45,833 nt of DNA from Candidatus Omnitrophota bacterium (GCA_018813285.1 JAHJBY010000006.1:1-45833); one strand, 5' to 3'. Shown: positions 27,106 through 37,602, counted from the first letter of the stretch. A program made the numbers and translations. Notes: generated by a model from the letters alone, not told the origin.

Positions 27106-27540
27106 ATGAAGAAGCGGGTAATGGCTCTGGATGTGGGAACGAAGAGGATCGGTGTTGCTGTTAGTGATGAGATCGGCATGTTAGCCCAGGCGAGAGGATA
27201 CATCGAGAGGCTAAATGACCGGAAGGCCGTAGAAGAGATACATCTCGCCGCCGAAAAAGATGATGTGGGAAAAATAGTCATTGGTTTGCCGATAAACATG
27301 GATGGCACTTCTGGCGAACGTGCGTGTGATAGCCGCAGATTCGCCGGGAGGGTAAAGGACGCAACCTGCATTCCTGTAGTGTTATGGGATGAACGCTTGA
27401 GCACTAAAGAGGCCGAACGTGTTATGCTGTCAGCGGATGTTTCCCGCAAAAAAAGGAAAGAGGCGATCGATAAACTTGCCGCGCAGATAATACTTCAGGG
27501 CTATCTGGACGCGCGAGAAAACGGCGGAGAATATGTATAA
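27106..27540 (+). CDS. ruvX: Putative Holliday junction resolvase YqgF/RuvX
   Basis: MALDVGTKRIGVAVSDE, VIGLPINMDGTSG, WDERLSTKEAE. Confidence 0.95.
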   Translation: MKKRVMALDVGTKRIGVAVSDEIGMLAQARGYIERLNDRKAVEEIHLAAEKDDVGKIVIGLPINMDGTSGERACDSRRFAGRVKDATCIPVVLWDERLSTKEAERVMLSADVSRKKRKEAIDKLAAQIILQGYLDARENGGEYV

Positions 27541-28801
27541 AAAACATCAGCTCAATAATGGGCTCAAGATCATAGCTTCCCCCATGCCTCATATGAACTC
27601 TGTTTCACTGGGGATATGGATAGGAGTGGGCGGGCGATATGAGTCAGCCCGCGAGAGCGGCATTAGCCACCTTGTTGAGCATATGCTTTTCAAAGGGACA
27701 TGGATGCGAAGCGCCCGCGAGCTCAAAGAATCTGTTGAGGGCGTCGGCGGATCCCTGAACGGGTTCACCGCGGATGAGGCCACATGTTACATGGTTAAGG
27801 TTCCCTCACATCGCCTTAAATTAGGGCTGGATATTTTGACGGATATGGTTTTTAACGCCAGGTTCGACAAAGAAGATATAGATCGAGAAAAACTTGTTGT
27901 GCTGGAAGAAATAAAAATGTACAAGGACCAACCGGCTGAGCGGGTTATGGAGATACTTTGCGGGACCATGTGGCCCGCGAATGCCCTTGGGCGCCCGCTT
28001 ACGGGGACTATTGCGACTGTCAAAAGTTTTAAAAGAAACGATATCATCAAGTTCAAGGAGAATAATTATCACCCGGCTAACATGGCTGTGATCGCCTCCG
28101 GCAAACTTGCCCCGGAAACCGTTATCGAATACGCGTCAAATTTATTCAAGGGCACGCGCCGCAAAAAAGCGTCATTCGAGACCCCGAATATGGGTCAGAA
28201 ATGCTTCCGTGCCAGGTTTTCCCAGGGAGATACGAACCAGACGCATCTGGCGATGGGGTTTTATGCCGTCGCTAAAAATATGCGGGAACGGTTTGCGATG
28301 AAATTGATGAGTGTTATTCTTGGCGGTAACATGTCTTCAAGATTGTTCGAAGAACTGCGTGAAAAACACGGGTTATGTTATGATATCGGCTCCGCTTATA
28401 AACGCCACCGTGATGTGGGGGAGTTCGTGATACATGCCGGTGTGGATAATAAAAAGGCCCTGAAGGCGGTGGTGGCTATACTGGACGAGCTTCGCAAAAT
28501 CAGGGATGCAGGGGCGACCGGGGGCGAACTTTCCAGGACAAAAGAATTTGTTAAAGGGCAGTTCCAGCTGGCGCTTGAGAATACGTCGGCCCGGATGATG
28601 TGGTTTGGAGACAGGCTTATGCTTGACGGGAACATCCCATCGCCGGAGTCTATTTTGGAGGAAGTTGATCGTATCACAGGAGATGATATTAAAAAAGCTT
28701 GTGAAAGAATATTCAAAACGCAATTGATAAATCTGGCCGTGGTTGGTAAAACGAGCTTGAAAGACAAGAATCAGATGAAAAAAGCACTCGGTGCATTATG
28801 A
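27533..28801 (+). CDS. M16-family zinc peptidase (processing-peptidase-like)
   Basis: HLVEHMLFKGT (HxxEH), SLNGFTADEATCY. Confidence 0.94.
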   Translation: MYKKHQLNNGLKIIASPMPHMNSVSLGIWIGVGGRYESARESGISHLVEHMLFKGTWMRSARELKESVEGVGGSLNGFTADEATCYMVKVPSHRLKLGLDILTDMVFNARFDKEDIDREKLVVLEEIKMYKDQPAERVMEILCGTMWPANALGRPLTGTIATVKSFKRNDIIKFKENNYHPANMAVIASGKLAPETVIEYASNLFKGTRRKKASFETPNMGQKCFRARFSQGDTNQTHLAMGFYAVAKNMRERFAMKLMSVILGGNMSSRLFEELREKHGLCYDIGSAYKRHRDVGEFVIHAGVDNKKALKAVVAILDELRKIRDAGATGGELSRTKEFVKGQFQLALENTSARMMWFGDRLMLDGNIPSPESILEEVDRITGDDIKKACERIFKTQLINLAVVGKTSLKDKNQMKKALGAL

Positions 28802-29883
28802 GAAGTTCATTTAAATTGACCAGGATCTTTGACATAGACATAAGGGTGCATATAACATTTCTCCTTTTTCTATTGTTCTTTTTTGTTACGTCCGGCCCAA
28901 ACGGGGTAGTGCTGATACTTGGCATTTTTGTTTGTGTGACCATTCACGAACTTTGCCATTCACTTGCCGCTATGCATTTCGGGATAAAGGTGAAAAAAAT
29001 AATGCTTCTGCCGATAGGCGGTGTTGCTTCTATGTCCGATGAGCCAGGGAAACCGTTCCAGGAACTGGTAATAAGTCTGGCTGGCCCGATGTCGAATATT
29101 CTAATACTTTTAATATTCTATCTACCTCTGCGCATGCTTCTCGGGAACGATACGTTAATGTACCCGCTTCTGGCGATGACTGGCAAAGCCCGGTTTGCCG
29201 GCGGGTTCAGCGTGATCGCGTACATATACTGGCTTAATCTCGTACTGGCGGCTTTTAACATGTTGCCGGCTTTTCCCATGGATGGCGGAAGAGTGCTCCG
29301 GGCACTTCTATCTTATCGCATGAGCCGCAGGAAGGCGACGAATATTGCCGTTAGGCTGGGGCATGTTTTCGCTCTTTTTTTCGCGTATATCGGTATAGTC
29401 CATGGAAATATCTTCCTTCTGATAATAGCGGTGTTCGTTTATACCGCGGCCTCCAACGAGGGTTTACAGGTGAATGTCAGCGAGACAATAAGGGGTTACA
29501 CCATTAAAGATATCCTGCCGGACGATTTTATTTCTGTTTCACCGGAGACTCATCTGGGGCAAGTGTTAGAGTTCGTGTTGCACTCTCATCAGGAAGATTT
29601 TCCCGTAATGGAAAGCGGGCATTTGGTGGGTTTTCTAACAAAAAAGGACTTTATTCGCGGCCTGCATGTGAAGAACTCTGAAGCCGGTGTCAGCGAAATA
29701 ATGCGCACGGATATACCGGCGATAAGAGTGAATACGCCTTTGCATGAAGTCCGGAAACTTATGCAGCTTCATGGTACCGGTGCTATGCCGGTCATTGCGG
29801 GTGATAAAGTGATCGGCATGATCACGGCGGGAGACATAGATCGTGTATACATTACTGCCAATGATCTAACAGAGGGGATATGA
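28798..29883 (+). CDS. M50 site-2-type membrane metalloprotease with C-terminal CBS domains
   Basis: TIHELCHSLAA (HExxH), NMLPAFPMDGGRVLRALL, two CBS repeats; ATGA overlap with M16 gene. Confidence 0.93.
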   Translation: MRSSFKLTRIFDIDIRVHITFLLFLLFFFVTSGPNGVVLILGIFVCVTIHELCHSLAAMHFGIKVKKIMLLPIGGVASMSDEPGKPFQELVISLAGPMSNILILLIFYLPLRMLLGNDTLMYPLLAMTGKARFAGGFSVIAYIYWLNLVLAAFNMLPAFPMDGGRVLRALLSYRMSRRKATNIAVRLGHVFALFFAYIGIVHGNIFLLIIAVFVYTAASNEGLQVNVSETIRGYTIKDILPDDFISVSPETHLGQVLEFVLHSHQEDFPVMESGHLVGFLTKKDFIRGLHVKNSEAGVSEIMRTDIPAIRVNTPLHEVRKLMQLHGTGAMPVIAGDKVIGMITAGDIDRVYITANDLTEGI

Positions 29884-30527
29884 ACATGGTCGAAAAAAAA
29901 GTGATAATCGCGCCGAGTATTTTGTCGGCGGATTTTAGCAGGCTCGGAGAGGAAATAAAAGCGATAGAGACGGGAGGCGCCGACTGGGTCCATATTGACG
30001 TGATGGATGGTTTGTTCGTGCCTAATATTACGATAGGACCTCTTGTTGTGGCGGCCATCAGGCCTGTAACGAAACTTTTTTTTGATGTGCATCTAATGGT
30101 CGATAACCCTGAGGAGTACGTGGTTCCGTTCATTGACGCCGGAGCCGATATGATCACGTTCCATATGGAGGCTTGCGAGAATCCGAAAGCGATCGTGGCT
30201 AAAATAAAGAGCCACGGGAAAAAGACCGGTGTGTCCATAAAACCCGGAACAGATGTTTCGAGTTTGGACGCGATCCTGGGAATGGTAGATCTGGTGCTCG
30301 TTATGACAGTTGAGCCCGGGTTTGGCGGCCAATCTTTTATGGCTGACCAGATGGAAAAAGTTAAAGAAATACGAAAAAAATTTAATGGCCTCATACAGGT
30401 TGATGGGGGCATAAACGCCGGGACCGCGCGTATCGCGGTTTCATCCGGCGCGAATGTGCTGGTGACCGGCACTTCTGTTTTTGGCCAGGATAATTATAAG
30501 AAAGCTATCAAAGAATTAAGAGGGTGA
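29880..30527 (+). CDS. rpe: Ribulose-phosphate 3-epimerase
   Basis: APSILSADFSRLGEEI, VHIDVMDGLFVPNITIGP, VEPGFGGQSF, VDGGIN. Confidence 0.97.
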   Translation: MNMVEKKVIIAPSILSADFSRLGEEIKAIETGGADWVHIDVMDGLFVPNITIGPLVVAAIRPVTKLFFDVHLMVDNPEEYVVPFIDAGADMITFHMEACENPKAIVAKIKSHGKKTGVSIKPGTDVSSLDAILGMVDLVLVMTVEPGFGGQSFMADQMEKVKEIRKKFNGLIQVDGGINAGTARIAVSSGANVLVTGTSVFGQDNYKKAIKELRG

Positions 30528-30560
30528 TCGATACTATTTCAAACCCGGCAGGAGGTAAAG

Positions 30561-31985
30561 ATGGGAAAGATCGAATTTGGAACGGATGGATGGAGAGCGA
30601 TAATAAGCGAGGATTTCACTTTTGAGAATGTCGCGATAGTGGCGCAGGCCATTGCGGATTTCCTCAGATCTAAGAAAGACCCGATCTACCGAAAACGAAA
30701 GATAGTGGTGGGTTATGACACGCGTTTTCTTTCGGACAAATATGCCGAGATAACTGCCCGTGTTCTGGCCGCGAACGGAATTAAGACCGTTTTATCTGAT
30801 GAACCGTGCCCCACACCGGCAGTGAGCTATTACATAAAGAAGTACAAGCTGACCGGTGGAGTGATGATCACGGCCAGTCACAATCCCCCGGCGTACAATG
30901 GTGTGAAATATAAAGGGTACTTCGGTGGTTCGGCGGGAAGCGACATAATTGACGCGATCGAAGCACGTCTTTACAAAAAATCTGTCAAAGACATGCCGCT
31001 TGAAGAAGCTGTTGGTAAAGGCAAAGTGATAGTTAAAGACATCATAAGCCCGCAACTGGATTTTATAAAGAAGTACGCTGACATGAAAAAATTAAAAAAA
31101 GGAAAACTAAAAGTTCTTGTCGACTCAATGAACGGCGCTGGCGGTACATATCTTGGGGAGATCCTGAAAAACACCGGTATAAAAGTCGATTATATGTACG
31201 CGGAGAGGAACCCGGGTTTTCACGGCAGGGCACCTGAGCCCAACGTGAAACACCTGAAGGAGCTTATTTGCCGCGTAAAAAAAGGAAAGTATGATCTTGG
31301 CGTGGCCACAGACGGGGACGCGGACCGTGTTGCCATTGTTGACGCGCGCGGCGCGATCTTAACCGGCCATAAAGTTATGGCGCTTTTACTTAAACATCTC
31401 GTAGAGAACCGAAAAATGCGCGGCGGCGTCATCCAAACCGTTTGTGGAACAGGTTTGATCAATAAGATGTGCAGGGAGTACGGTTTAAAGATATACGAGA
31501 CGCCTGTTGGGTTCAAGTACATATGTGATCTGATGTATAAAAACAATATCCTGCTTGGAGGTGAAGAGACCGGCGGCATAGGTTTCAAGAACTATATACC
31601 GGAAAGAGACGGGTTTCTTTCCGCTCTTCTTATGATGGAGCTTGTCATTTCCGAGAAAAAACCACTCAAGAATATTGTCGCGGAGCTTAACAAAAAATAC
31701 GGCAACTATGTGTATGAAAGAGAGGACGTTCTTTTTCCGAGGTCAAAACGAAAAAAGATTACTAGTGGATTAAAGAAAAATCCTCTTAAAAAAGTTATGA
31801 ATAAAGAGGTTGTGGAGTTGAATGATTCGGATGGGTTTAAGTTCAGCTGTAAGGATGGGACATGGCTGCTTATCAGACTGTCAGGAACAGAGCCGAAACT
31901 CAGGATTTATAGTGAGACTCCTTCTGTAAAACAGTCACTAAAATATATTGAGTTCGGCAAAAAATACGCGTTCTCCGTAATGTAG
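30561..31985 (+). CDS. Phosphoglucomutase/phosphomannomutase family protein
   Basis: FGTDGWRAI, TASHNPPAYNGVK phosphoserine loop, DGDADRVAIVD, GGEETGGIGF. Confidence 0.94.
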   Translation: MGKIEFGTDGWRAIISEDFTFENVAIVAQAIADFLRSKKDPIYRKRKIVVGYDTRFLSDKYAEITARVLAANGIKTVLSDEPCPTPAVSYYIKKYKLTGGVMITASHNPPAYNGVKYKGYFGGSAGSDIIDAIEARLYKKSVKDMPLEEAVGKGKVIVKDIISPQLDFIKKYADMKKLKKGKLKVLVDSMNGAGGTYLGEILKNTGIKVDYMYAERNPGFHGRAPEPNVKHLKELICRVKKGKYDLGVATDGDADRVAIVDARGAILTGHKVMALLLKHLVENRKMRGGVIQTVCGTGLINKMCREYGLKIYETPVGFKYICDLMYKNNILLGGEETGGIGFKNYIPERDGFLSALLMMELVISEKKPLKNIVAELNKKYGNYVYEREDVLFPRSKRKKITSGLKKNPLKKVMNKEVVELNDSDGFKFSCKDGTWLLIRLSGTEPKLRIYSETPSVKQSLKYIEFGKKYAFSVM

Positions 31986-31988
31986 ACA

Positions 31989-33788
31989 ATGAAAAAAATA
32001 GACCGAATAAGAAATTTTTGCATTATCGCGCATATTGACCACGGTAAATCCACACTGGCCGACAGGATCATTCAGGCTACGGATGCTGTGGTGAGAAGGG
32101 ATTTTCGCGACCAGTTCCTGGACACTATGGACCTGGAAAGGGAACGCGGGATCACCATAAAATCCAGCGCGGTGAAAATAGAATATAAAGCGCAAGACGG
32201 TGAAGTGTATTATCTTAATTTGATCGATACGCCCGGACATGTTGATTTTACATATGAGGTGTCAAAATCTATTGCCGCCTGCGAAGGGGCGCTGATCCTT
32301 GTCGATGCCGTTCAGGGGGTCGAGGCCCAGACGATTGCCAATTTTTATCTCGCGCTTGAACATGATCTGGTGATTATTCCGATTATTAACAAAATTGACC
32401 TCGCGCGCGCGAGGATAGATGATATTAAACTCCAAATGATAGATGTTCTGGGCGCTGATGAAAATGATATTATCCTGGCCAGCGCGAAGGATGGTATAGG
32501 CATTCAAGAAATACTGGAGGCCGTGATTGCGCGCGTACCTCATCCTGTGGGCAGTCGGAGGGAACCCCTGCAGGCGTTGATATTTGATTCATCCTATGAC
32601 GTTTACCGCGGGGTTATAGTGTATGTCCGGATAGTGAACGGGCATATCAAAGCCGGCATACAAGTGGGAATGATGAACAGCGGAAGGCAGTACGAGGTGA
32701 AAGAAGTCGGTATTTTCACCCCGGAGGAAATGGTTGTCGATGAATTGAACTGTGGAGAAGTCGGTTACATAATCTGTAACATCAAGGATGCGAGCGAGGT
32801 AAAGATCGGTGATACAATCACCGATGCCAAAGTTCCGGCTGAGAAACCGCTACCCGGTTATAAACAAGTGAAACCTATGGTCTTTAGCGGCATCTATCCC
32901 GTTTCGAACGAGAATTATGTAGAACTCAAAGACGCAATGGAAAAACTCAGGCTTCAAGACTCATCATTCCTTTATGAAGCCGATACTTCAGCCGCGCTCG
33001 GTTTCGGTTTCAGGTGCGGTTTTCTCGGACTTTTGCATATGGAGATAATCCAGGAGCGCCTGGAAAGGGAGTTTGACCTGGATCTTATTTTAACATCACC
33101 AAGTGTGAATTATAAGATAAAGCTAACCAGCGGAAAAATTTACGATATAGATAACCCAACAAAATATCCCGACAGAGAAAAGATAGAATACGTGGAGGAG
33201 CCGTTCGTTTATTGCAACATATTCGCGCCGAGTGTTTCACTCGGCACGCTTATGAAGTTATGTGAAGGCAAAAGAGGGGAGTTTGTGAGCACGAAATATC
33301 TGGATCCCACAAGAGTGCAGTTAACATACAATATGCCGTTAGCTGAGATAGTTATAGATTTTTATGACAAAATAAAATCGTCAACTCAAGGCTATGGTTC
33401 GTTGGATTATGATTTTACAGGATATAGAAAAGCCGACATAGTAAAATTGGAGATATTAATAAATTCCGAGCTATGTGACGCGCTTTCATCCATAGTACAC
33501 AGGGAAAGGGCGCGTGAAAGAGGGATGGAATTGGCCAAAAAACTCAAAGAAACCATTCCCAAACATCTTTTTAAAATAGCTATACAGGCCGCCATCGGGG
33601 GAGCTATCATTGCGCGAGAGACGGTTGCGGCGTTGAAGAAGAACGTAACAAGTAAGTGCTACGGCGGAGATATAACACGGAAAAGAAAATTGTGGGACAA
33701 ACAAAAAGAAGGGAAGAAAAAAATGAGAAGAATAGGCAATGTTGATGTTCCGAAAGAAGCCTTCTTGAAAGCTATGAGGGTGGCATGA
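31989..33788 (+). CDS. lepA: Elongation factor 4 (LepA)
   Basis: IRNFCIIAHIDHGKSTLADR, DTPGHVDF, LGFGFRCGFLGLLHMEI, C-terminal GGDITRKRKLWDKQKEGKKKMR. Confidence 0.98.
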   Translation: MKKIDRIRNFCIIAHIDHGKSTLADRIIQATDAVVRRDFRDQFLDTMDLERERGITIKSSAVKIEYKAQDGEVYYLNLIDTPGHVDFTYEVSKSIAACEGALILVDAVQGVEAQTIANFYLALEHDLVIIPIINKIDLARARIDDIKLQMIDVLGADENDIILASAKDGIGIQEILEAVIARVPHPVGSRREPLQALIFDSSYDVYRGVIVYVRIVNGHIKAGIQVGMMNSGRQYEVKEVGIFTPEEMVVDELNCGEVGYIICNIKDASEVKIGDTITDAKVPAEKPLPGYKQVKPMVFSGIYPVSNENYVELKDAMEKLRLQDSSFLYEADTSAALGFGFRCGFLGLLHMEIIQERLEREFDLDLILTSPSVNYKIKLTSGKIYDIDNPTKYPDREKIEYVEEPFVYCNIFAPSVSLGTLMKLCEGKRGEFVSTKYLDPTRVQLTYNMPLAEIVIDFYDKIKSSTQGYGSLDYDFTGYRKADIVKLEILINSELCDALSSIVHRERARERGMELAKKLKETIPKHLFKIAIQAAIGGAIIARETVAALKKNVTSKCYGGDITRKRKLWDKQKEGKKKMRRIGNVDVPKEAFLKAMRVA

Positions 33789-34378
33789 AGTTTTCATCCG
33801 GCAAATGGCGATACTGGTGGGAGGAATGGATAAAACCGATATTGATAGCGGCCGTGTTGGCTTTGTTTATCCGAACATTCATTGTTCAGCCGTTCAAAAT
33901 TCCATCGAATTCAATGTATCCGACACTAAAACCCGGGGACAGGATATTTGTCAGCAAGTTTATATACGGGGCTAAAATACCTTTTACAGATCTTTCGTTA
34001 CCTCCCGTGCGGGATCCGGAGACAGGAGATATTGTCGTTTTTCTGTCGCCGATAGAAAAGAAAAAATATCTTGTTAAACGTTTCATTGCCTGCGGGGGAC
34101 AAAAAATAGAGATCAAAGACGGGAGTATTTTTATAGACGGCCGAAAGATAGAAGGCAGCCCGATGAACAAGCTCTTTTATTATAACCGGGGCAAATACGG
34201 TATGGAGGACGAGGTTATAACGGTTCCCGAAGGCCATTTTTATGTACTTGGTGATAACAGCGCGAACTCCATGGATTCCAGATACTGGGGGTTTGTTCCG
34301 GATAAGAATATGGCTGGAAAAGCATTTGTGATCCACTGGCCTATCCGAAGAATGCGCCTTCTTAGCGAGGGGGATTAG
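33785..34378 (+). CDS. lepB: Signal peptidase I
   Basis: IPSNSMYPTLKPGDRIFVSKF catalytic Ser, YLVKRFIACGGQKIE catalytic Lys, GDNSANSMDSRYWG. Confidence 0.96.
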   Translation: MKFSSGKWRYWWEEWIKPILIAAVLALFIRTFIVQPFKIPSNSMYPTLKPGDRIFVSKFIYGAKIPFTDLSLPPVRDPETGDIVVFLSPIEKKKYLVKRFIACGGQKIEIKDGSIFIDGRKIEGSPMNKLFYYNRGKYGMEDEVITVPEGHFYVLGDNSANSMDSRYWGFVPDKNMAGKAFVIHWPIRRMRLLSEGD

Positions 34379-34411
34379 ACTGAAACATTTAAATGTCAGG
34401 CACGGTGAAAG

Positions 34412-34948
34412 ATGAACTGGGCAAACAGATTAACTATAACCAGGATAGTATTCGTTCCGGTGTTCATATTGTCCATACTGTATCATCGGCTCGATATCGC
34501 GTTCGTAATATTTCTTGTCGCCGCGATAACTGATGGGTTGGACGGGTATATAGCGAGAACGCGGAATGAGAAAACTCGCTTTGGGGCTGTTTTAGATCCG
34601 ATAGCCGATAAACTTCTTGTAGGTAGCGCGTTTATCTGTTTAAGCATAGTGACCGGGCTCCCGGAATACTTGAAAATGCCCACATATGTTCCGCTTGTGG
34701 TTATCAGCAGGGACGTCATCATACTTATCGGCGCGCTCGTCATATATCTTTTGGCGGGAAAAATAGATATCAAGCCTACGGTGCTGGGTAAGCTTACCAC
34801 TGTTTTTCAGATGTCGACGATCATATTGGTGCTACTGCGTTTTCATTATTCCAGTTGGATGTGGAATATAGCTGTTGTATTCACCGTGATCTCCGGTCTG
34901 GATTATCTTAGAATAGGCGCGAAGCAGGTAAATGAAAAAGCACATTGA
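34412..34948 (+). CDS. pgsA: CDP-diacylglycerol--glycerol-3-phosphate 3-phosphatidyltransferase
   Basis: CDP-alcohol phosphatidyltransferase motif DGLDGYIARTRNEKTRFGAVLDPIADK. Confidence 0.93.
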   Translation: MNWANRLTITRIVFVPVFILSILYHRLDIAFVIFLVAAITDGLDGYIARTRNEKTRFGAVLDPIADKLLVGSAFICLSIVTGLPEYLKMPTYVPLVVISRDVIILIGALVIYLLAGKIDIKPTVLGKLTTVFQMSTIILVLLRFHYSSWMWNIAVVFTVISGLDYLRIGAKQVNEKAH

Positions 34949-36281
34949 TATCATTCCATCTGTATGTATCGTCGGCAGACCCAATGTTGGGAAGTCCTCC
35001 TTATTTAATCATCTGCTCGGGCGCAGAAAAGCGGTTGTAATAGAGGAGTCCGGCACAACGCGTGACAGGGTTTCCGCCGTGGTGAACATAAATGACCATC
35101 GCTTCAAAATAGTCGATACAGGTGGATATCTGCCGGGTGATATAGACGAAATTTCAGGCAAGGTTAAGAAACAGATATACAGGGCAGTAGAAGAAGCCTC
35201 CCTTGTGATCATGGTTACGGATGCTATCGACGGTATTATGCCGGCTGATCGTCAGGTAGCGGAAGTATTGAGAAAATCCGGCCAGACAGTCATTCTTGCG
35301 GTGAACAAAGCTGATAATAAGAAATTCGAGAATGAGGCAGTTGAATTTTATGCTCTCGGTTTTGGCGATCCGACCAGCATTTCATGTCTCCACGGCAAGG
35401 GTTTTAAAGATCTAAAAAAACGGATTATCGCCTCATCGGTTAGTCTATTGAAACATTCCAGGGAAAGTGAACCGGAGGCCATGAAGATCGCGGTAGTTGG
35501 AAGGCCGAACGTTGGGAAATCCTCATTTGTTAATTATCTCCTCAAAAAAGAACGTGTTATTGTAAGTAGCATCCCGGGGACCACGAGGGATTCCATAGAT
35601 TCCGAGTTCACTTATGACGGTGATGAGTATATTCTGGTTGATACCGCGGGTATTCGTCACAAACGGAAGATAAAAAGTGTAGTGGATACTTTCAGCATAA
35701 TGCGCTCAAAGGAGTCCATCAAAAGAGCTGATGTGGTAATGCTGCTACTTGACGCGGCAGATGGTATGACCAATGACGATTCCGGGATACTGGATTTTAT
35801 CGAGGAAAACGGAAAGGCGTGTCTTGTGCTTGTTAACAAATGGGATCTCGCCAGGGAAGTGGATGGTGTTACGGCGGAAGAATATGAGAGGCAGATTGTT
35901 TACGCTTCCCCGCGTCTCAGAATTTTCCCCATGTTGTTCACCTCAGCCGCATCCGGCAAAGGTGTTCTTAAAAGCCTTTCGGTTGCCAGGGTGCTTAACG
36001 CGAATTTAGATCTCAAGACGCCAACGCCTCTATTAAACGGGTTGTTCAAGGAAAATGATCCTTCGCGCGTGCCGATCCCGCGTAGAAAGAAGAGGCCAAA
36101 CTTTTTATACATAACGCAAACCTCATGCCGGCCGATAGAGTTCAGCTATTTTATAAATGATCCACAGGCAGTTCTTTCGGCGCATCTCAATTTTATTGAA
36201 AATGTGCTCAGAGATAATTTGTCATTGAAAGGAATAGCGATAAAGATCAAATTGAAACGGTCAAGAAAGGGGAAGAGGTAA
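34932..36281 (+). CDS. der: Double GTPase Der (EngA)
   Basis: Two GTPase domains: GRPNVGKSSLFNHL and GRPNVGKSSFVNYL; KH-like C-terminus. Confidence 0.97.
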   Translation: MKKHIDIIPSVCIVGRPNVGKSSLFNHLLGRRKAVVIEESGTTRDRVSAVVNINDHRFKIVDTGGYLPGDIDEISGKVKKQIYRAVEEASLVIMVTDAIDGIMPADRQVAEVLRKSGQTVILAVNKADNKKFENEAVEFYALGFGDPTSISCLHGKGFKDLKKRIIASSVSLLKHSRESEPEAMKIAVVGRPNVGKSSFVNYLLKKERVIVSSIPGTTRDSIDSEFTYDGDEYILVDTAGIRHKRKIKSVVDTFSIMRSKESIKRADVVMLLLDAADGMTNDDSGILDFIEENGKACLVLVNKWDLAREVDGVTAEEYERQIVYASPRLRIFPMLFTSAASGKGVLKSLSVARVLNANLDLKTPTPLLNGLFKENDPSRVPIPRRKKRPNFLYITQTSCRPIEFSYFINDPQAVLSAHLNFIENVLRDNLSLKGIAIKIKLKRSRKGKR

Positions 36282-36889
36282 TGATGTATTTTACGGGTGG
36301 GCTTATTGCCGCGTATTTTTTAGGTTCCATTCCGACCGCTTATGTTTTCGGCAAACTCTTAAAAAAGATAGACATCAGGGAATATGGAAGCGGCAATGTG
36401 GGGGCTACCAATGTTTTCAGGACTGTGGGAAAGATACCCGGGATCATAGTTCTTTTGCTGGATTTTTTGAAAGGTTTGGCTGCGGTTACACTGATCCCGA
36501 TAATCCTTGCGAAAATTTCACCTACGGTGACTGAATATTCTTTTCTCTACATTTTTCTTGGCGCGGCGGTTATTGCCGGCCACGTATGGACTGCATTCCT
36601 GCGTTTTAAGGGAGGCAAAGGTGTTGCCACGACTGCCGGTGTCATGGCGGGATTATCCCCGTGGCTGTTACTCGCGTCTTTTATAGTTTGGGTAATAGTT
36701 TTCAGTGTTACGAAATATGTCTCACTTGCATCGATCATTGCCGCGACCTCGCTTCCGATATTTGCCGTTATTGCCGGGGAAAACTTCTATTTCATAGTCT
36801 TCTGTGCGGTCCTATGTATTGTGGGAGTTTTCGGCCACAGATCAAACATAAGACGCCTTATCCTCGGGGAAGAAAAAAAGATTCTGTAA
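36281..36889 (+). CDS. plsY: Glycerol-3-phosphate acyltransferase PlsY
   Basis: YFLGSIPTAYVFGK, GSGNVGATNVFRTVG, FLRFKGGKGVATTAGV, GHRSNIRRL. Confidence 0.96.
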   Translation: MMYFTGGLIAAYFLGSIPTAYVFGKLLKKIDIREYGSGNVGATNVFRTVGKIPGIIVLLLDFLKGLAAVTLIPIILAKISPTVTEYSFLYIFLGAAVIAGHVWTAFLRFKGGKGVATTAGVMAGLSPWLLLASFIVWVIVFSVTKYVSLASIIAATSLPIFAVIAGENFYFIVFCAVLCIVGVFGHRSNIRRLILGEEKKIL

Positions 36890-36915
36890 ACAATAAAAAA
36901 GTCAGAAAAAGTCCC

Positions 36916-36943
36916 TTGATTTAGTTCTAAATTCCTGTATAAT
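36916..36943 (+). promoter_or_regulatory. Candidate promoter of the plsY-gpsA island
   Basis: TTGATT (36916-36921), 16-bp spacer, TATAAT (36938-36943). Confidence 0.55.
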
Positions 36944-37027
36944 TGAACTTGTTAGATGCACAGAAAGCTATGTTGTATGGTGATCTTTGTAAGAACTTTT
37001 AAAAAGTCGATAATTTGAGGTGCCGAA

Positions 37028-37393
37028 ATGAAGGAATTGGTTTACAAAACAGTGGATGGGACGCGGCCTCGGAAAAAAGAGGTTTCGATCGAGGAGATCG
37101 AAGACCGCAGACAAATGCGTGTTACGAAAAAGTGGACGTGCAAATATTTTGTAAAATCATGCCAAAGATTTTCGCCCGGAGAAAATATCCAAAGATGGTT
37201 GACTGCAAATCAGCATCGCAAGAGCAGCGTGAAAAATTGCTATGTTCTTCGTCATATGGATTCTTGTACGGGGGATGTGAAGATCGTATGTAAGGTTATT
37301 GGTGAATTTTTTGTTGTTAACGGTTTGACCGTCATGAAAATTCTGTACGCAAATTCATTGAGAGTTCATATGACGCGGGTCAAACAAGGATAG
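37028..37393 (+). CDS. Hypothetical basic, Cys-containing 121-aa protein
   Basis: Own promoter-like sequence and GAGG SD; no family recognised; five Cys. Confidence 0.65.
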   Translation: MKELVYKTVDGTRPRKKEVSIEEIEDRRQMRVTKKWTCKYFVKSCQRFSPGENIQRWLTANQHRKSSVKNCYVLRHMDSCTGDVKIVCKVIGEFFVVNGLTVMKILYANSLRVHMTRVKQG

Positions 37394-37402
37394 AGGCAGA
37401 TC

Positions 37403-37519
37403 ATGCATGTCGAACACGGAGAAAATTTAATACACTTTGCCATGGTGGTTGTGGCTTTGGTTAAGCTTGGGTTGATCAAGTGCCAACTGTCAATGTGCGA
37501 GTTATTGAAACACAAATAA
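37403..37519 (+). CDS. Candidate 38-aa small protein MHVEHGENLIHFAMVVVALVKLGLIKCQLSMCELLKHK
   Basis: ATG 9 nt after the upstream stop, AGAGG SD-like sequence, hydrophobic central stretch; below the supplied ORF track's length cutoff. Confidence 0.4.
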   Translation: MHVEHGENLIHFAMVVVALVKLGLIKCQLSMCELLKHK

Positions 37520-37567
37520 TAACCAATTTACCTCCAAGAAGAGGAATGGTGTGTAGCCGTTCCGGAG

Positions 37568-37602
37568 TCGGGGACAGACGTATTCTGTCCCCGATTTTTT
37601 TT
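37568..37602 (+). terminator. Rho-independent terminator
   Basis: TCGGGGACAGA-CGTAT-TCTGTCCCCGA followed by TTTTTTTT. Confidence 0.92.

Noticed and set aside
34386-34397. Palindrome ACATTTAAATGT between lepB and pgsA
   Set aside because: Short AT-rich palindrome; a link to the TTAAATGAGCC palindrome at 2642 is too weak to claim.
37015-37293. Alternative 92-aa ORF overlapping the 121-aa hypothetical in another frame
   Set aside because: The 121-aa frame has the better SD and ATG start; the overlapping frame has no independent support.
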